A DNA stretch of 64,000 nt from Cyanodermella asteris (taxonomy: Eukaryota > Ascomycota > Lecanoromycetes > Ostropales > Stictidaceae), in assembly GCA_900618795.1 (NCBI GenBank), contig UYJD01000002.1:2186908-2250907 (forward strand), written 5' to 3'. Each line of letters starts with the position of its first letter. Position 1 is the first letter of the stretch. Under the pieces are notes generated by a model, which searched no databases, had not been told where the DNA came from, and worked only from the letters and a program-made list of their open reading frames with translations. A program made the position numbers and the translations under genes. Shown piece after piece: positions 1 through 10,691 of the stretch.

Positions 1-1512
1 CCAGTCACCATCGTCCCCGCGCCCTACCCCTGCCAAACATTCATCATGACTCGCAATTCTTATCAAAATGGGAACCAAAATGAGTCCTCTGTGCAGCACG
101 TTGTTGCATCTCGCACCAGCCGAGACACGGCCGCCGTGCAGGGTCTTCCGGCCTCCCACGAGCCGTGGACTGCCCTCACTGCGCATCCATCCCGCGCTGC
201 AGGTCTCAGACCTCGACAGACCGTACCAGATTATCCTTATCCAAGAGACCTTCCACATGACCTACAACCTGAGCGTCGCCAAGCTTTTGCCCCTTCCCAT
301 ATCGACGAGAAGGTCCTGGCCTCCGTGGGCTCACAATTTGACAACGACGGCGCCGGAGCCCTGCTGGGACAGAACGGTCGTGGCGCTGTGTCGGCTGGCC
401 CCGGAGAGCACCGTCTTGGCCACAAGAGTGAGCAGCGTCGCCATGATTCGACACACAGACTCGATCAGCACTGGAGTCCGAAGACAGCACGCACCTGTGA
501 AGGCAGAGCTAGCACGGTCGGCTTGACCAACGTCAAGCCCAGGACCAGCAAATAGCGGATTAATGCTGGTAAGACGCTTCAATCATACATGTCAGCACGA
601 ATCCGCCTAATGTTAGACTCGGGACAGATGCATCTGGCACCGCGCGATGCCTTTGGTCACGACGTGCCGTCGAGAAAGAGCCTCCACCAAATCGCGCATC
701 ACAGGAGGGGGATGAACGGAAGCAGACAAGGCAAGACACGGCCATCTCACTATAAGACGGAACGCATCAGACGCTAAAGCTGTCGTCATACATCCCATCA
801 CACCTAATAATCTTGACTAGTCGCCGGGGTGGCTGGTCGCCGACTGTTTGACTGGCTGCGAGGCGCGGCTCAGCCTCGCGGATCAACCATCCCGGAGAGC
901 ATCGTCAGTGCTTCGCCTCCTTCAGCATCCCACCACCTCTTCAATTCACAACTCAATTGGTTCCTCTCTGCCGCATTGGCTTTGATTTTCGAGATAGCCG
1001 TATGGTGTGATGACCCGACGAAGTGGTTATCGCTGTCAAAGCACGTTCCACCCGGTCGCCACGGTGCCACGGTCCGCACGGTCTGTACTCTTGTATACTT
1101 TGTATTTTTGATCATGAGCCATGCGACTTGTCTTCTGCTTTCCGAGAGCGTGGTGCGCTAAGGAGTTTTTGTGGGTCTTTCTGGGGTTCATGGGATGGGC
1201 ACTGACATTTGTCGGCTATTGGTTTCACGACATGTGTTTTGCGTCTCACCTGTCGGGCACAGGTGGAAGCATGTCGATGAAAGTCGTTGGGAACGTTTTC
1301 TTCACCCTACTGCGATAAATACTATGTATATGTTCTATGAATGCTTGGGCTATGTACTTGAAATTTTCCACACATCGCATACTACTTCCGAGTGACACTA
1401 CATCTATACGGGGCAAAGCGTGAACACACATTGGGACAAACAGATGGTGAGATATGAGCACAATGATCTTTTGCTAGATTAATACCACCCCCGTTCACGA
1501 CTTCGCCCCAGC
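1..1512. other. No supported gene; left edge of window
   Basis: I see no supportable gene. Several short open frames overlap on both strands, which is typical of non-coding DNA of moderate GC. Frames around 829-1318 (+) encode hydrophobic stretches, but they switch frame and have no recognisable domain. A short run near 215-290 (+) faintly recalls a transmembrane segment of fungal rhodopsin-like proteins, but nothing around it supports a gene. The 3' UTR of the minus-strand gene ending at 1513 probably lies in the right part. Confidence 0.5.
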
Positions 1513-3183
1513 CTACTTCTTCCCCTCATCAGCCGGCATACTATCAATGCGATCCATCTTCCTCACAACACGATACTGCGTAACGCTCCTCTCACTTCCT
1601 CCCGACGAACTCCGCGGTCTCTCCCGACGATACGAGCTCGTCGACTCTTCCCTGTGTCGACCCCGGCCCCCTGATCCTGCGCGACTCCGGCTCCTGCGTT
1701 CGGCACCGCCGATTTCCTCTTCGACCACAATCACTGGCACATCGTAGTCTTCTCTACGCTCCGCAGCCGTCGCGGAACTGCTCCGAGTACGCCTATGTGT
1801 TGGTGTTGGGCGCACCCGGTCGGATGGGCCGGAGTCGTCGATTACGATGAGCGGAGATTTGGAGCGGCGGGGCAGAGGAGTGTCCGATTTTCGACGGGCG
1901 TGGCCGGGACGGAACTCGTCGGTCGCCATCGTGTCGGTTCGTGGAGGCCGGGTGGGACTCGCAAAGTAAGCGTTTGGGGCGGGCACGAAATCCGGTCGCA
2001 AGGTCGTTTGTGGGCGATCGTCCTGGTCTCGGAAGTATTCCGGGTAGGGTTTGTGTTCCTTTGCTTTGCGCGAGGATTTCGAGCGCCGGAGGCCTGATTG
2101 CATCTCCTTCTTCCGTGGCTCTTGTTTCCTTTTCTCGTCTTCGGCTGCCTCTCTCTGCTTCGCCGTCTCGATGTAAATGTCGGGCCCTGTGTATCCTCCA
2201 CTTTTTGAGCGACTGTGCCCCGGTCCACCGCCATTGTATGGAGGGAAGTAGGGTACCTTGCCGGTCCCTGTTGGGTATCTGTCGAACCCGGGCCAGTCGG
2301 CCGGATTGCCCTTGCCCGATGAGAAGTCTGGTCCGTAACTCGGCCTCGAGCTGGCATTTCGACCCAAATCATCGTATCCATGAGCACCACTGCTCCTCGG
2401 CGTGAATGTGTCATATCCACCAGACATGCCCGACACACGACTCTCATGACTCCTCTGCCGGACGTGATCCGTCATCTTAGATTTCGTGTCCGGATCCGCC
2501 GTGACATAAGTCGATGCTAATGGCAAGTTCGCTTGAATTTTTTGCCTCGGAATCCCCCTTCGTTCCAGCGCTTTGATCAACGGCCCGAAGTCGTTGTACC
2601 GCTTGATCGCATCGCTGATCATCTTCTCCTGGTTCTTTGGAAATTGCCGCAGGACATCCATCATCTCCTCCTGGCCGGTTTCGAGGCGCCGCAGCGAGCC
2701 ATACACCAGACTCGTATACCAGATGTTGAGCTTGGCCTCGTGGTAGGAGATCTTGCGACGATACTCGGTGAGATTGGACGACTCCCAGACAGCCCAGATG
2801 AGACGGCGACCCGGTCCTTCGTCGTGGATCTTGCTGTACTTTTCGACGAGTTTTTCGAGCACTTTCAGGTCGGCGCGGAGGCCATCGAGGTGGGCCTGAA
2901 ATTGCCTTTCGCTGTAGCAACGTATTAGAACAGTCGTCCGAGAATGAACTGGACAGGATCGGTCAATAAGCAGTTCGACTCACGCATCTGGTCCGGCTCG
3001 TTCCACTAACGAGCCCCCCGTCGCTGCCTCGAGCTCCAGGCGCTCAATCACGTCCCTGGTCGCCCCGGCCTTTTCGGCAATCTCGTCGAATTGCTCCGGG
3101 GCATCTTTGTACTTGACACAAATATCATATATGAACTTGCAAGCTGTCAGAATATCGCCCGCGCCGATCCCGGGAGCTGCCAT
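1513..3183 (-). CDS. STAND-N-terminal-like (Helo-like) protein with RS-rich disordered tail
   Basis: Two exons: 3183-2984 and 2911-1513. The 72-nt intron has donor GTGAGT and acceptor CTACAG. The frames join exactly to give 532 aa from an ATG in good context. Residues 1 to about 190 are helical. The start (MAAPGIGAGDILTACKF) and the segment around DAPEQFDEIAEK look like the fungal N-terminal domains that precede NACHT/NB-ARC in STAND receptors (Helo-like/NACHT-N type). No Walker A or NTPase follows. Instead, from about residue 230, there is a long tail rich in Ser, Arg, Gly and Pro with many RS, RRSKS and SRSRAG clusters and acidic patches, so it is probably disordered and phosphorylated. Family membership is inferred from the N-terminal pattern; the function is unknown. 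It could act as a signalling adaptor that has lost, or never had, an NTPase. Confidence 0.72.
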
Positions 3184-3790
3184 GGGTGCTCAAAGTCCAC
3201 CACACAAAATGATGAAACGAAACAAAAAAAGTTTTCTTGGGGGCCGCGATGCAACTCTCGGTTACACCAACGCAGAGTCAAGGACTCGTTGCAGCTTTAA
3301 ATGTTGAAGCAACAGGAAGAATAAAGATCGTGCTCACATACCTCAGCCTTGCAGCCTTGCTCTGTTTTTCTGATTTGCCCCTAGTCAGCCTTGGAGGGGG
3401 CTGAGTTGGGCGTACGGTGCCACCATGACAATTACGCCCCCAAATCCCTGCGCCGGGGCGCTCGTGCTGAAAAGGCGATCAAGGGCCTTCGTTTCCGTCC
3501 CCGCCACCGACTCTTTCTCCTCTTTCACTTCCGTGCCGGCCATGCTCGTAAACCCCCACGTCTCTCCACAATGAGTGTGTGCGTGTGCGTGTGCGTCGAG
3601 TCTGGGGTCGTGACGACTTCTCAATCGGCCGACCCTGTTCTTCGTGATGAGGGGGTGTTTGTTTCGCGGACATGGTCGGGGTCGTGAAACTCTATAAGGC
3701 TGTGATGCCCACGAGGCTGCGATCGGACGAGATGATGCTCAGCCCGCTTGTGAGAAAGATTGCGCTCACGAAGAGTGTGGTATTGCAGTC
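3184..3790. promoter_or_regulatory. Divergent intergenic region with GT-rich tract
   Basis: This 607-bp gap separates the start of the minus-strand Helo-like gene from the start of the plus-strand carboxylesterase, so it should hold both promoters. A purine/pyrimidine-alternating GTGTGTGCGTGTGCGTG tract lies at about 3572-3596 and could form Z-DNA or act as a microsatellite. No gene is seen. Confidence 0.45.
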
Positions 3791-5557
3791 ATGTATCCGG
3801 TTTTATTCTTCTATATGTACTTTCTTACCGCGTTGTCTCGAACTTGCTACGCGGCGCCCACACTCGTGGCTGAACTCGACTACGGGACGTTCAGTGGTGC
3901 GTACTCGACTCAGTACAATATCACGTATTATCAAAAGATACCGTTTGCGGCGCCTCCTGTCGGCGAGAACCGGTTTCGTGCACCGCAGCCACCGGTCCGA
4001 ATCACAAATGGTGGCTATACGACGACCGGCCCTGAGCAATGAACTAAATGTGACAGGAAACTACAACTCGACTCGAACCTTCGACATGTGTCCGCAGCGG
4101 ACAGTGAATGGATCGGAAGACTGCCTGTTCCTGGGCCTGTATGGTCGGCCATGGTCCGTCGGACAGTCGTTGCGTCCCGTGGTCGTGGTCTTCTATGGTG
4201 GAGCCTTCATTCAAGGCGACGCCTACTTCACCATACCGCCAGCCGGCTACCCGACCCTCAACGTCTCCGCGTCCAACGACTTCATCTTCGTCTATCCAAA
4301 CTACAGAGTCAACGCCTTCGGCTTCTTGTCCGGTCGAGAGATTGCGAAAGACGAGAATTCGGATCTGAATGCTGGGTTATTGGACCAGCATGCAGCGCTG
4401 CAGTGGACGCACAAGTACATCTCCAAGTTTGGCGGGAACCCGGGGAACGTCAGTATATGGGGCCAGTCGGCGGGCGCTGGATCGGTTGTTGCGCAAGTGA
4501 TTGCTCAGAATGGCCAGACGAGTCCAAGGCTGTTTTCGAAGGCGCTTGCGTCGAGCCCTTTCTGGCCAAAAACGTATCGATACGACGCGCCAGAAGCGCA
4601 AGCTGTCTACGACACGTTTGCCAACCTGACCGGATGTTCGGGGTCGAACTCGCTGAAATGCCTCAAGGCGCTCGACGTACAGACGCTCCGAGCCGCAGCA
4701 CTGACGATATCAGGATCACACACATACAACACCTCCAGCTACACCTGGGCACCAGTCATCGACGGCAAATTCCTCACCCAACCCCTCTCCTCCGCAACAG
4801 CCTCCGGCGCCATAAACATCGACACCGGCTTCGGCATGTACAACCTCCACGAAGGCGAAAACTTCGTTCCACCAGGTCTGCAAAACGCAACCAACAGCGG
4901 ATCTCCGCCTTTCAACTCCTCAAGTTCGTCTTTCGACACCTGGCTAACCGGCTTCCTACCACGTTTTTCATCATCGAACGTTGCGCGTGTCAAGGTCATG
5001 TATCCCGAACGTGGCGCGGCGGAAGAACTCGGTTCGTACAACACGAGCTACGTCCGTGCGGGTCTGATTTACAGGGATGTCGTCCTCGCGTGCCCGGCAC
5101 TCTGGGTCGCTGACGCGGCTGCGCGACGCGGACACGGATCCGGAAGCGGAAACGGAAATGGGTATCTGGGAGAGTACACGATCGCACCGGCGAAGCATGG
5201 CAGTGACACCTCGTGGGTAAGTCGCACAAACCCTCCCAAACGCTGCAACGTCATTGATTGGTGCAACGTGGGACGATCAATGCTTAAGTTGACGTCTCCC
5301 AGTGGAACCAGGTCAATGCGGTGCAAAAGACGGATCCGTTCACGTATCAGGGGTATGCGGGTGCTTTTGCGTCTTTCTTCCAGACGGGCGATCCGAATGC
5401 GCATAAGTTGACGAATGGGTCGACCGTTGGGGTGCCGGGGTTCGAGACGGGGAAGGAGTTTGTGATTCGACAGGACGGGTTCGCGCAGACGGAGGTATCG
5501 CTGTTGAGGGCGAGATGTGAGTTCTGGCGGAGCGTGGCAGGTTATGTGCCATTCTAA
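3791..5557 (+). CDS. Secreted type B carboxylesterase/lipase
   Basis: Three exons: 3791-4010, 4057-5216 and 5303-5557. The introns are 46 and 86 nt (second donor GTAAGT, acceptor CCCAG); the first contains an ACTAAAT branch-like site. The product is 544 aa. The N-terminus MYPVLFFYMYFLTAL... is a signal peptide ending near CYA-AP. Family landmarks are IPFAAPPVGENRFRAPQPP, EDCLFL, the oxyanion GGAF, and the nucleophile elbow GQSAGAG (Ser about 211). The acid is likely Glu about 339 in NLHEGE, and the catalytic His is about 454 in AKHGSD, just before intron 2. Many N-x-S/T sites fit secretion. It belongs to the esterase/lipase/cholinesterase alpha-beta hydrolase family and would hydrolyse carboxyl esters outside the cell; the substrate cannot be told. 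The start at 3791 was chosen because it gives the signal peptide. A longer upstream frame from 3672 lacks one. Confidence 0.9.
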
Positions 5558-6381
5558 GAGAGCCTGAAAACTTCGGATCGTATCATTGTAGGCACTGTTC
5601 GATCGCAAGGACAGCAGGTAGGTCAAAGCAGGTTGAAGCTCTTTCAGGTACAGCACCCTGCCATCCTCGAGTGAATGATAGTGAGGCGGCGCAGATCGAT
5701 TTCATCTGACGCCGATATGCTAGGCACCTAGCCTATCATCTTCTAGTACAAACACGTTTTCAACTACTGCTTGATTTACTCGCCGAAGTAACTGTCTGCG
5801 CAGCAGCCCATGTAGCTCCACATGTAGGTATATGGACACTTGTTCACACGGACGAGAGAGCACCTACAAAGGTAAGGGTCCAAGTAAGTTGAATATGTTT
5901 TACATAACGATTTGGAGCAACCGTCCAGATACTTCCCGTCGCCGTGTGATTCCAGCTGGCTTTGGATGTAATACTTTCGCACTGGGACATCATGTTTCGA
6001 CTACATTCACTGACAGAGTTCTTTCCATCAATACCATAAATATGCATGTATAGAAACAAAGAATTGTCACAATCGAGGCGGTGGACATGGCATGTCACTC
6101 AAAAACGCGTGATCACGTGATTCTTCTCAAACGCCGTCGCGCGACGGCGCTTCGCACGGCGCTCCTTTCACCACTTTCCTGCTCCATGTCTTTAGCTAGG
6201 CGCCCGCATTGGACTATCTCTTTCTCATCCTTCCACCCTTCACATTCTCTTTCAAGGAGCGCAGGCGCCGCAAGTATTTTGGAATCCGCGATCTCTTCCA
6301 AAGTCATTACACTGCAGCCACGCGTTGCGACATTTGGGCTGGAGCCGCCAACATCTCCAACATGAGACAGCATTTCTACGC
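5558..6381. other. Intergenic, no gene seen
   Basis: 824 bp between the esterase stop and the first in-frame ATG of the F-box gene. Only overlapping short frames without domains are present. The right half contains pyrimidine-rich stretches (about 6160-6250) of the kind found in fungal core promoters. Confidence 0.4.
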
Positions 6382-7416
6382 ATGATAAGACCATTGAGAA
6401 CGACATTCGACATGGAAGCAAACTCGGGTGCGATTCTTCGCGTCTGCTCCTACCACCGGAGAGACTTCGACTTTATGCTCATTCGATCTCGGCCGCACGA
6501 TATGCAGCGAGTTCAAGAGTCCATGCAGACAGCGTTCGAACATGGAGTCTGCGCGGATTTGGGTACATTAGATCATCTTCCAGCAGAGGTGATACTTATC
6601 ATCCTGCGCAATCTCGATTTGCTTTCCTACTTCCGTTTCCGCCAGGTCAGCCGGCGCGCTCGCGTACTGTCCACGTCACTCCGAGAATACAGGTTGGTCG
6701 CCAAACATGGCTTGGAGGGTTTGCGAGGTCTTCTCCGCGCCAAAATTGCGTGCAATTTCACTGCTGCGGATCTCTACCTTACTCTCGGTGCTGCCACCTG
6801 TGCATGTGGAGCTTTCGGTGGATTTCTCTTTCTCCCGACCCTGATGCGCTGTTGCTTTGCCTGCATCCGCAAATCGGCTGCACTTCGCGTACTCAGCACC
6901 TCGTGTGTCTCCAAACTCACAAAGATCTCTGCGAAGAGGCTGGGCAAGCTGCTCGACTCGATACTCTGTACCGTGCCCGGCTCTTATTCTGCGCTCGACA
7001 ACCCAGCCAGGCGTCCGAAATATCTTGTCGCCCATGACCAGACTGTTGCAGCATTACAGGACCTCGGTCTCCTCAGTCCAGAGTCAACGACGGCGCTGCA
7101 GAACGAAAAGGACCAGGAGAACTATCGCTTCATGGTTTCCACGGCGTTTCCGTGGTTTGATTCCAGCAGGGGCCTGGCGGAACACGGCGTTTGCTGCAAA
7201 GGATGTCAAGTTCGTGTCGAAGCCTCGACCGGGACTTTCGAAGACCGCGATCGGGTCTTTTCAGAAGCGGGCTTCCTATCACATTTCACGAGCTGTGTGG
7301 AGGCGCAGACCATGTGGGCTGAAAGTCAAGATGGAACAAGTTCATTCGTGGAGCCTGAGTTCACGCGCCGGAGTGGTTTCTTCAGTACACTAGGACCCGA
7401 CGGCCTGCCCAGATAA
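6382..7416 (+). CDS. F-box domain protein
   Basis: Single exon, 344 aa from the ATG at 6382; the frame is open further upstream but without an earlier ATG. An F-box lies at about residues 63-105 (LDHLPAEVILIILRNLDLLS, then the conserved RFRQVSRRAR). F-box proteins bind Skp1 through this motif and present targets to the SCF ubiquitin ligase. The rest has several cysteines (CCFACI, CCKGCQ) and an EDRDRVFSEAGFLSHFTSC segment near the C-terminus, the kind of tail found in fungal F-box families of unknown target. No LRR, WD40 or Kelch repeats are visible. A second ATG at 6412 is also possible. Confidence 0.78.
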   Translation: MIRPLRTTFDMEANSGAILRVCSYHRRDFDFMLIRSRPHDMQRVQESMQTAFEHGVCADLGTLDHLPAEVILIILRNLDLLSYFRFRQVSRRARVLSTSLREYRLVAKHGLEGLRGLLRAKIACNFTAADLYLTLGAATCACGAFGGFLFLPTLMRCCFACIRKSAALRVLSTSCVSKLTKISAKRLGKLLDSILCTVPGSYSALDNPARRPKYLVAHDQTVAALQDLGLLSPESTTALQNEKDQENYRFMVSTAFPWFDSSRGLAEHGVCCKGCQVRVEASTGTFEDRDRVFSEAGFLSHFTSCVEAQTMWAESQDGTSSFVEPEFTRRSGFFSTLGPDGLPR

Positions 7417-7598
7417 CAGCACGTAGTAGAGATATGGTCATCACGAGAAGTTGTACATTTCGCTACCAAATACAAGCGCTTCTTCACACACAGTTAAAGC
7501 TTCGACGCATATATTCCAGTCGCAGAAAGCTCCAAGCAGTTTCCCCCAGCTTCCTCAGTTGCCGGACTCGCATTCGTGCAGAGTCATCACCTGATACT

Positions 7599-7805
7599 TC
7601 AAGGCACTGGATCCGAGAAGTATTTCTGTTGTGCGTCCGGATTTACCAGATGGCCTTCACAGTAATTGACAGAAAACTTCTTGGTTTCCTTGATGATGGG
7701 CTTGCACTTGATGTTCATGCCCGTATCCCGTGCAGCGGAGCACTGAACGAACTCCATCTTTTTGAGGCAACCGCACGTGTATTTGATCATGTGCCAGGTG
7801 CACAT
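7599..7805 (-). CDS. Small cysteine-rich protein, 68 aa
   Basis: Intronless 68-aa frame starting MCTWHMIKYTCGC and ending before 7599. It has seven cysteines in a pattern I recognise from small fungal hypothetical proteins: MCxxxxxxYTCGC, about 10 residues, then QC, then C near the middle, then NYCExHL close to the end. There is no signal peptide, so it is probably cytosolic or nuclear; the CxC and paired cysteines suggest metal binding or disulfides. It lies convergent to the F-box gene, 182 bp from that gene's stop. Function is unknown. The remembered family pattern is the main support; codon evidence is limited at this length. Confidence 0.6.
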   Translation of the reverse strand: MCTWHMIKYTCGCLKKMEFVQCSAARDTGMNIKCKPIIKETKKFSVNYCEGHLVNPDAQQKYFSDPVP

Positions 7806-8685
7806 GTTGGAGTTTTATCTGTTTCACGGCAGTGTGAGTAGCATGAAACCCGTTGAGCCTGCTGGTCATACAAACCTTTGTCGGTAGATCTGGCGACTGA
7901 CCAGCAAGGGGATTTCGTAGCTCAACTTGATCGACTCGTTTGATTCTGGCTTCGATCAGCTTACTCCAAGAAAGGGACCACGATCGCCGCACTTGGCCAA
8001 CCTTTTGATTGTGTAAATGTGAACTGGCTCTTCCCGTTACTCGAGGGAAGAACCAGCTGGCTATATAACTCTTTTCTGGTCCCGCCTAGCGAGGCATGGT
8101 GTGTGCTTCAAAAAGAACACCGCGCGGCTGGAAGGCATTAAGTTTTGTGACTTTCGATTGTTGGCCTGTCCCTCGACGAAAGAAAAGGAAATGTTCAGCT
8201 GTCTCTGCCATTTTGGGGTCTTTTCGGCTGCTAGCCCTCGCCTGAGCGCTACAGCGGCGGTTACTGCAAGGGGGTCTATTTGAAGTGGAGCTTGAGACCA
8301 TAGGGCTGAATCCGCCGGCTGGCGATCAACCGCGGGTGCAACCAATTCGCCCTCAAAGCGAAAACGTAGGCGCTTTACAGCGGCTCTGGAGATCCACACA
8401 ACCCAAGATAACTACGCGCCCGGGGTTGCGCCCAGCTCTGCTGCGGATGAACTCTGAAGACGCGACTGGGCGGTTTGGCGTCTAGATGTCTAGACCTGTG
8501 GAGAATATGCCTTTCAGCTTGAGGACCTGCATTGCCTCGCGACTCAAAGTCTCCGATCGGACTACTTAGACTCTTTGCCGGTCCACATTACGAACCTTGC
8601 ATGGTTGCCTACCCTCCTTCCGTTACTACCAATCTGCACGAGACCAAAGAAGTCAGCTGGTTCTGCGTTTAGAGTGTCGCGAGCA
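7806..8685. other. Intergenic, no gene seen
   Basis: 880 bp that should hold the promoter of the small cysteine-rich gene (left) and of the kinase-fold gene (right). Short frames on the minus strand (8061-8399) carry no domain and are not convincing. Confidence 0.4.
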
Positions 8686-9522
8686 ATGGAGCAACCTCGC
8701 ATTATCTCTATGGAATGCTCGACTTGGGGAAGAAGCGACAACCACTACCGGATCAAAGCCGGAGCGAGTGTCAAATACATCACGGTCCAGGCCATGGCAC
8801 TCGATGCCGAGGAAGTGGACGACATGCCATTGAACTTCATGAATATCCTTCCTCCGTTGCCTTATAGCAAAAACGACTGGAACAAGGCATACATCTCACG
8901 CAATGCAACATCGGGCAAACTAGAGTCCAAGCTGGTTCAATCCAATCTACCTGGCGTCCAAACGGTGTGGCACCCGGGCAGAGTCAATTTCTTCGATCTG
9001 GAGAGAATCGAACAGCTTAGTCTGCTCGGCCAGGAGTGCTTGTGGAGGCCAGGGCTCACAGATGGCGACCACAAGCCCGAAACGCAAACACAGCGAACCG
9101 TGATAGCCAAAATGGCTCGATTCGCCTGGGAAATCCAATACATCGAAGCAGAAACCAGGATGTACCAGCTCCTACAACCCCACGATATTGCGCCACGGTT
9201 TCTCGGGCATGTATACGAGGCAGATAGGGTCACTGGAATTTTGCTGGAGAAGGTCGAAGGTCGGCATGCCGACTTGAAAGACCTGCCCATCTGCGAGGCA
9301 GCTGTGCGACGCCTTCACGGATTGGGCATCTTGCACGGAGATGTCAATCGATACAACTTCATCATCGGCGCAAACGACCAAGTCACTTTGATCGATTTTG
9401 AAAGGGCAACCATTGATGCCGATGCGCGTGCGATGGAAGAGGAATTGAGATCTTTGGAAAATCGGTTGAAGGACGAGTCGGGAGTGGGTGGAGGCTTTAT
9501 GCCAATGGAAGATGATGATTAG
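8686..9522 (+). CDS. Protein kinase-fold (PKL/APH-like) hypothetical protein
   Basis: Intronless, 278 aa from the ATG at 8686. The upstream frame opens with a TTG, so this is the first ATG. The C-terminal half reads as a small kinase-like C-lobe: RLHGLGILHGDVNRYNFI gives the catalytic-loop pattern HGDxxxxN (His about 217), and VTLIDFE is the DFG-equivalent (Asp about 237). An upstream E-x-x-x-Y helix (EAETRMYQLL) and APRFLGHVYE...GILLEKVEG are the usual hinge neighbourhood. The N-terminal 110 residues have no glycine loop that I can see. Fungal relatives are often labelled 'alpha-galactosidase A' without enzymatic basis; the sequence argues for a kinase or phosphotransferase fold. The substrate is unknown. 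Confidence 0.72.
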   Translation: MEQPRIISMECSTWGRSDNHYRIKAGASVKYITVQAMALDAEEVDDMPLNFMNILPPLPYSKNDWNKAYISRNATSGKLESKLVQSNLPGVQTVWHPGRVNFFDLERIEQLSLLGQECLWRPGLTDGDHKPETQTQRTVIAKMARFAWEIQYIEAETRMYQLLQPHDIAPRFLGHVYEADRVTGILLEKVEGRHADLKDLPICEAAVRRLHGLGILHGDVNRYNFIIGANDQVTLIDFERATIDADARAMEEELRSLENRLKDESGVGGGFMPMEDDD

Positions 9523-10201
9523 TAGTACACATGAATAGTAGGCGCAAAACCGCGACGCAGAATCATGAATTGTATTGATCAGAACATTCTCTTCGCCGCA
9601 TCGCCATCGGCTTACGCTCAAGTCTTCTTGTCTCCAAACGCCCCCGCGATCGGTATCCCAGAACAATTAAGTGACAGACTTGCAAAGCCGGCGAAGAAAA
9701 ATCGTGGCGCACATGCGGATGAGAACACTTCTGAACGTCCTTGATGAACACCGTGTTTGCCGAGTCTGAATGATCTCAAAAAGCACGTTGGCCTCGAGCT
9801 CTATCGGCACCTACTGCATTATCTATCAAGGTAGATTTGCGCTTGATCGTACAAGTTCGAGTAGAGATTTCAAGTATGTACTTACGCAATGACTTTCTGC
9901 CTCTGCGTCTTGCTCGCCTGCTAATTCAATTCAGGCTCATACATCCCCCCACTACCCCACACTGTGGCGCAGTCCGACGCCATCCCCAGTATGCCTACGT
10001 CATTTCACCCCTCGATTCAAGGCATGAAGGCCGGCTCCAAGACGCATCACGACATCTGCTGCCTAACAATCCGAAGTCTATATGCTCCGCACACAACCCA
10101 AACACTCTCCATACCCAGCCACAGAACCAACCTCAGGCCAGCTTTCGCCAACTTCATCCCAACCCTAAAAAGAACACCCCCTCCACCACCACAATAACAA
10201 C
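9523..10201. other. Intergenic, no gene seen
   Basis: 679 bp. Toward the right it becomes C-rich and purine-poor on the plus strand (about 10120-10200, many CCA/CAC), a typical fungal 5' UTR/promoter composition for the inhibitor gene that begins at 10202. Confidence 0.4.
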
Positions 10202-10563
10202 ATGCCTCTCGTCGTCCCCGGAATCCAGAACACGGCCGGCACATCCAGCGACAACGCCGAGTCGTGGCTGCACAAGCTCGCCGGCAAGCAGCTCGGCGAC
10301 TCGCACGACGCAACCGTACGTGCGGGCCGGAAGACCACGCAACGGGACGGAGCCGAGCTGATGTGATTGCAGACTTTTGCGAAGAAGGAGCTGCCGCAGA
10401 ACCACAGAGTTCTTCAGGGTGACAGCTTCGGCACGGCGGACCACCAGCCAGACAGGTGAGCGACACGATCGACGGGGACAAAGTCATAAAAGATCTGACT
10501 ATCGATAGGCTGAACATCTACACCAACGACAAGGGCATCGTCGAGAACGTCAAGTTCGGCTGA
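10202..10563 (+). CDS. Proteinase inhibitor I78 family protein
   Basis: Three exons: 10202-10315, 10373-10455 and 10509-10563, coding for 83 aa. The introns are 57 nt (GTACGT...GCAG) and 53 nt (GTGAGC...ATAG). The protein starts MPLVVPGIQNT, then has WLHKLAGKQLGD, then the family core TFAKKELPQNHRVL and DHQPDRLNIYTNDKG, ending VENVKFG. This is the I78 (potato-inhibitor-like) fold of fungal subtilisin/proteinase inhibitors. There is no signal peptide, so it probably acts inside the cell, for example against vacuolar or cytosolic subtilisins. It is convergent with MON2, 128 bp between the stops. Exon phases join cleanly (0 and 2), which supports the model. Confidence 0.88.
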
Positions 10564-10691
10564 TCCACCAAGCACACAAGAGCGGGACACGCATGCATGT
10601 ATGTGGACGCGAAACGGCGGATACGATTCAAGGTGGCCACTCAGATCGGGTGAGGTCAACTCATGTATTAGAAACATCTTCATGACACAAA

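Noticed and set aside
215-340. Possible rhodopsin-like transmembrane fragment (+)
   Set aside because: Only one short hydrophobic run with a weak family look; no other segments, start or splice sites nearby.
829-1318. Small hydrophobic plus-strand frames
   Set aside because: They change frame, lack a good start and splice sites, and match no family.
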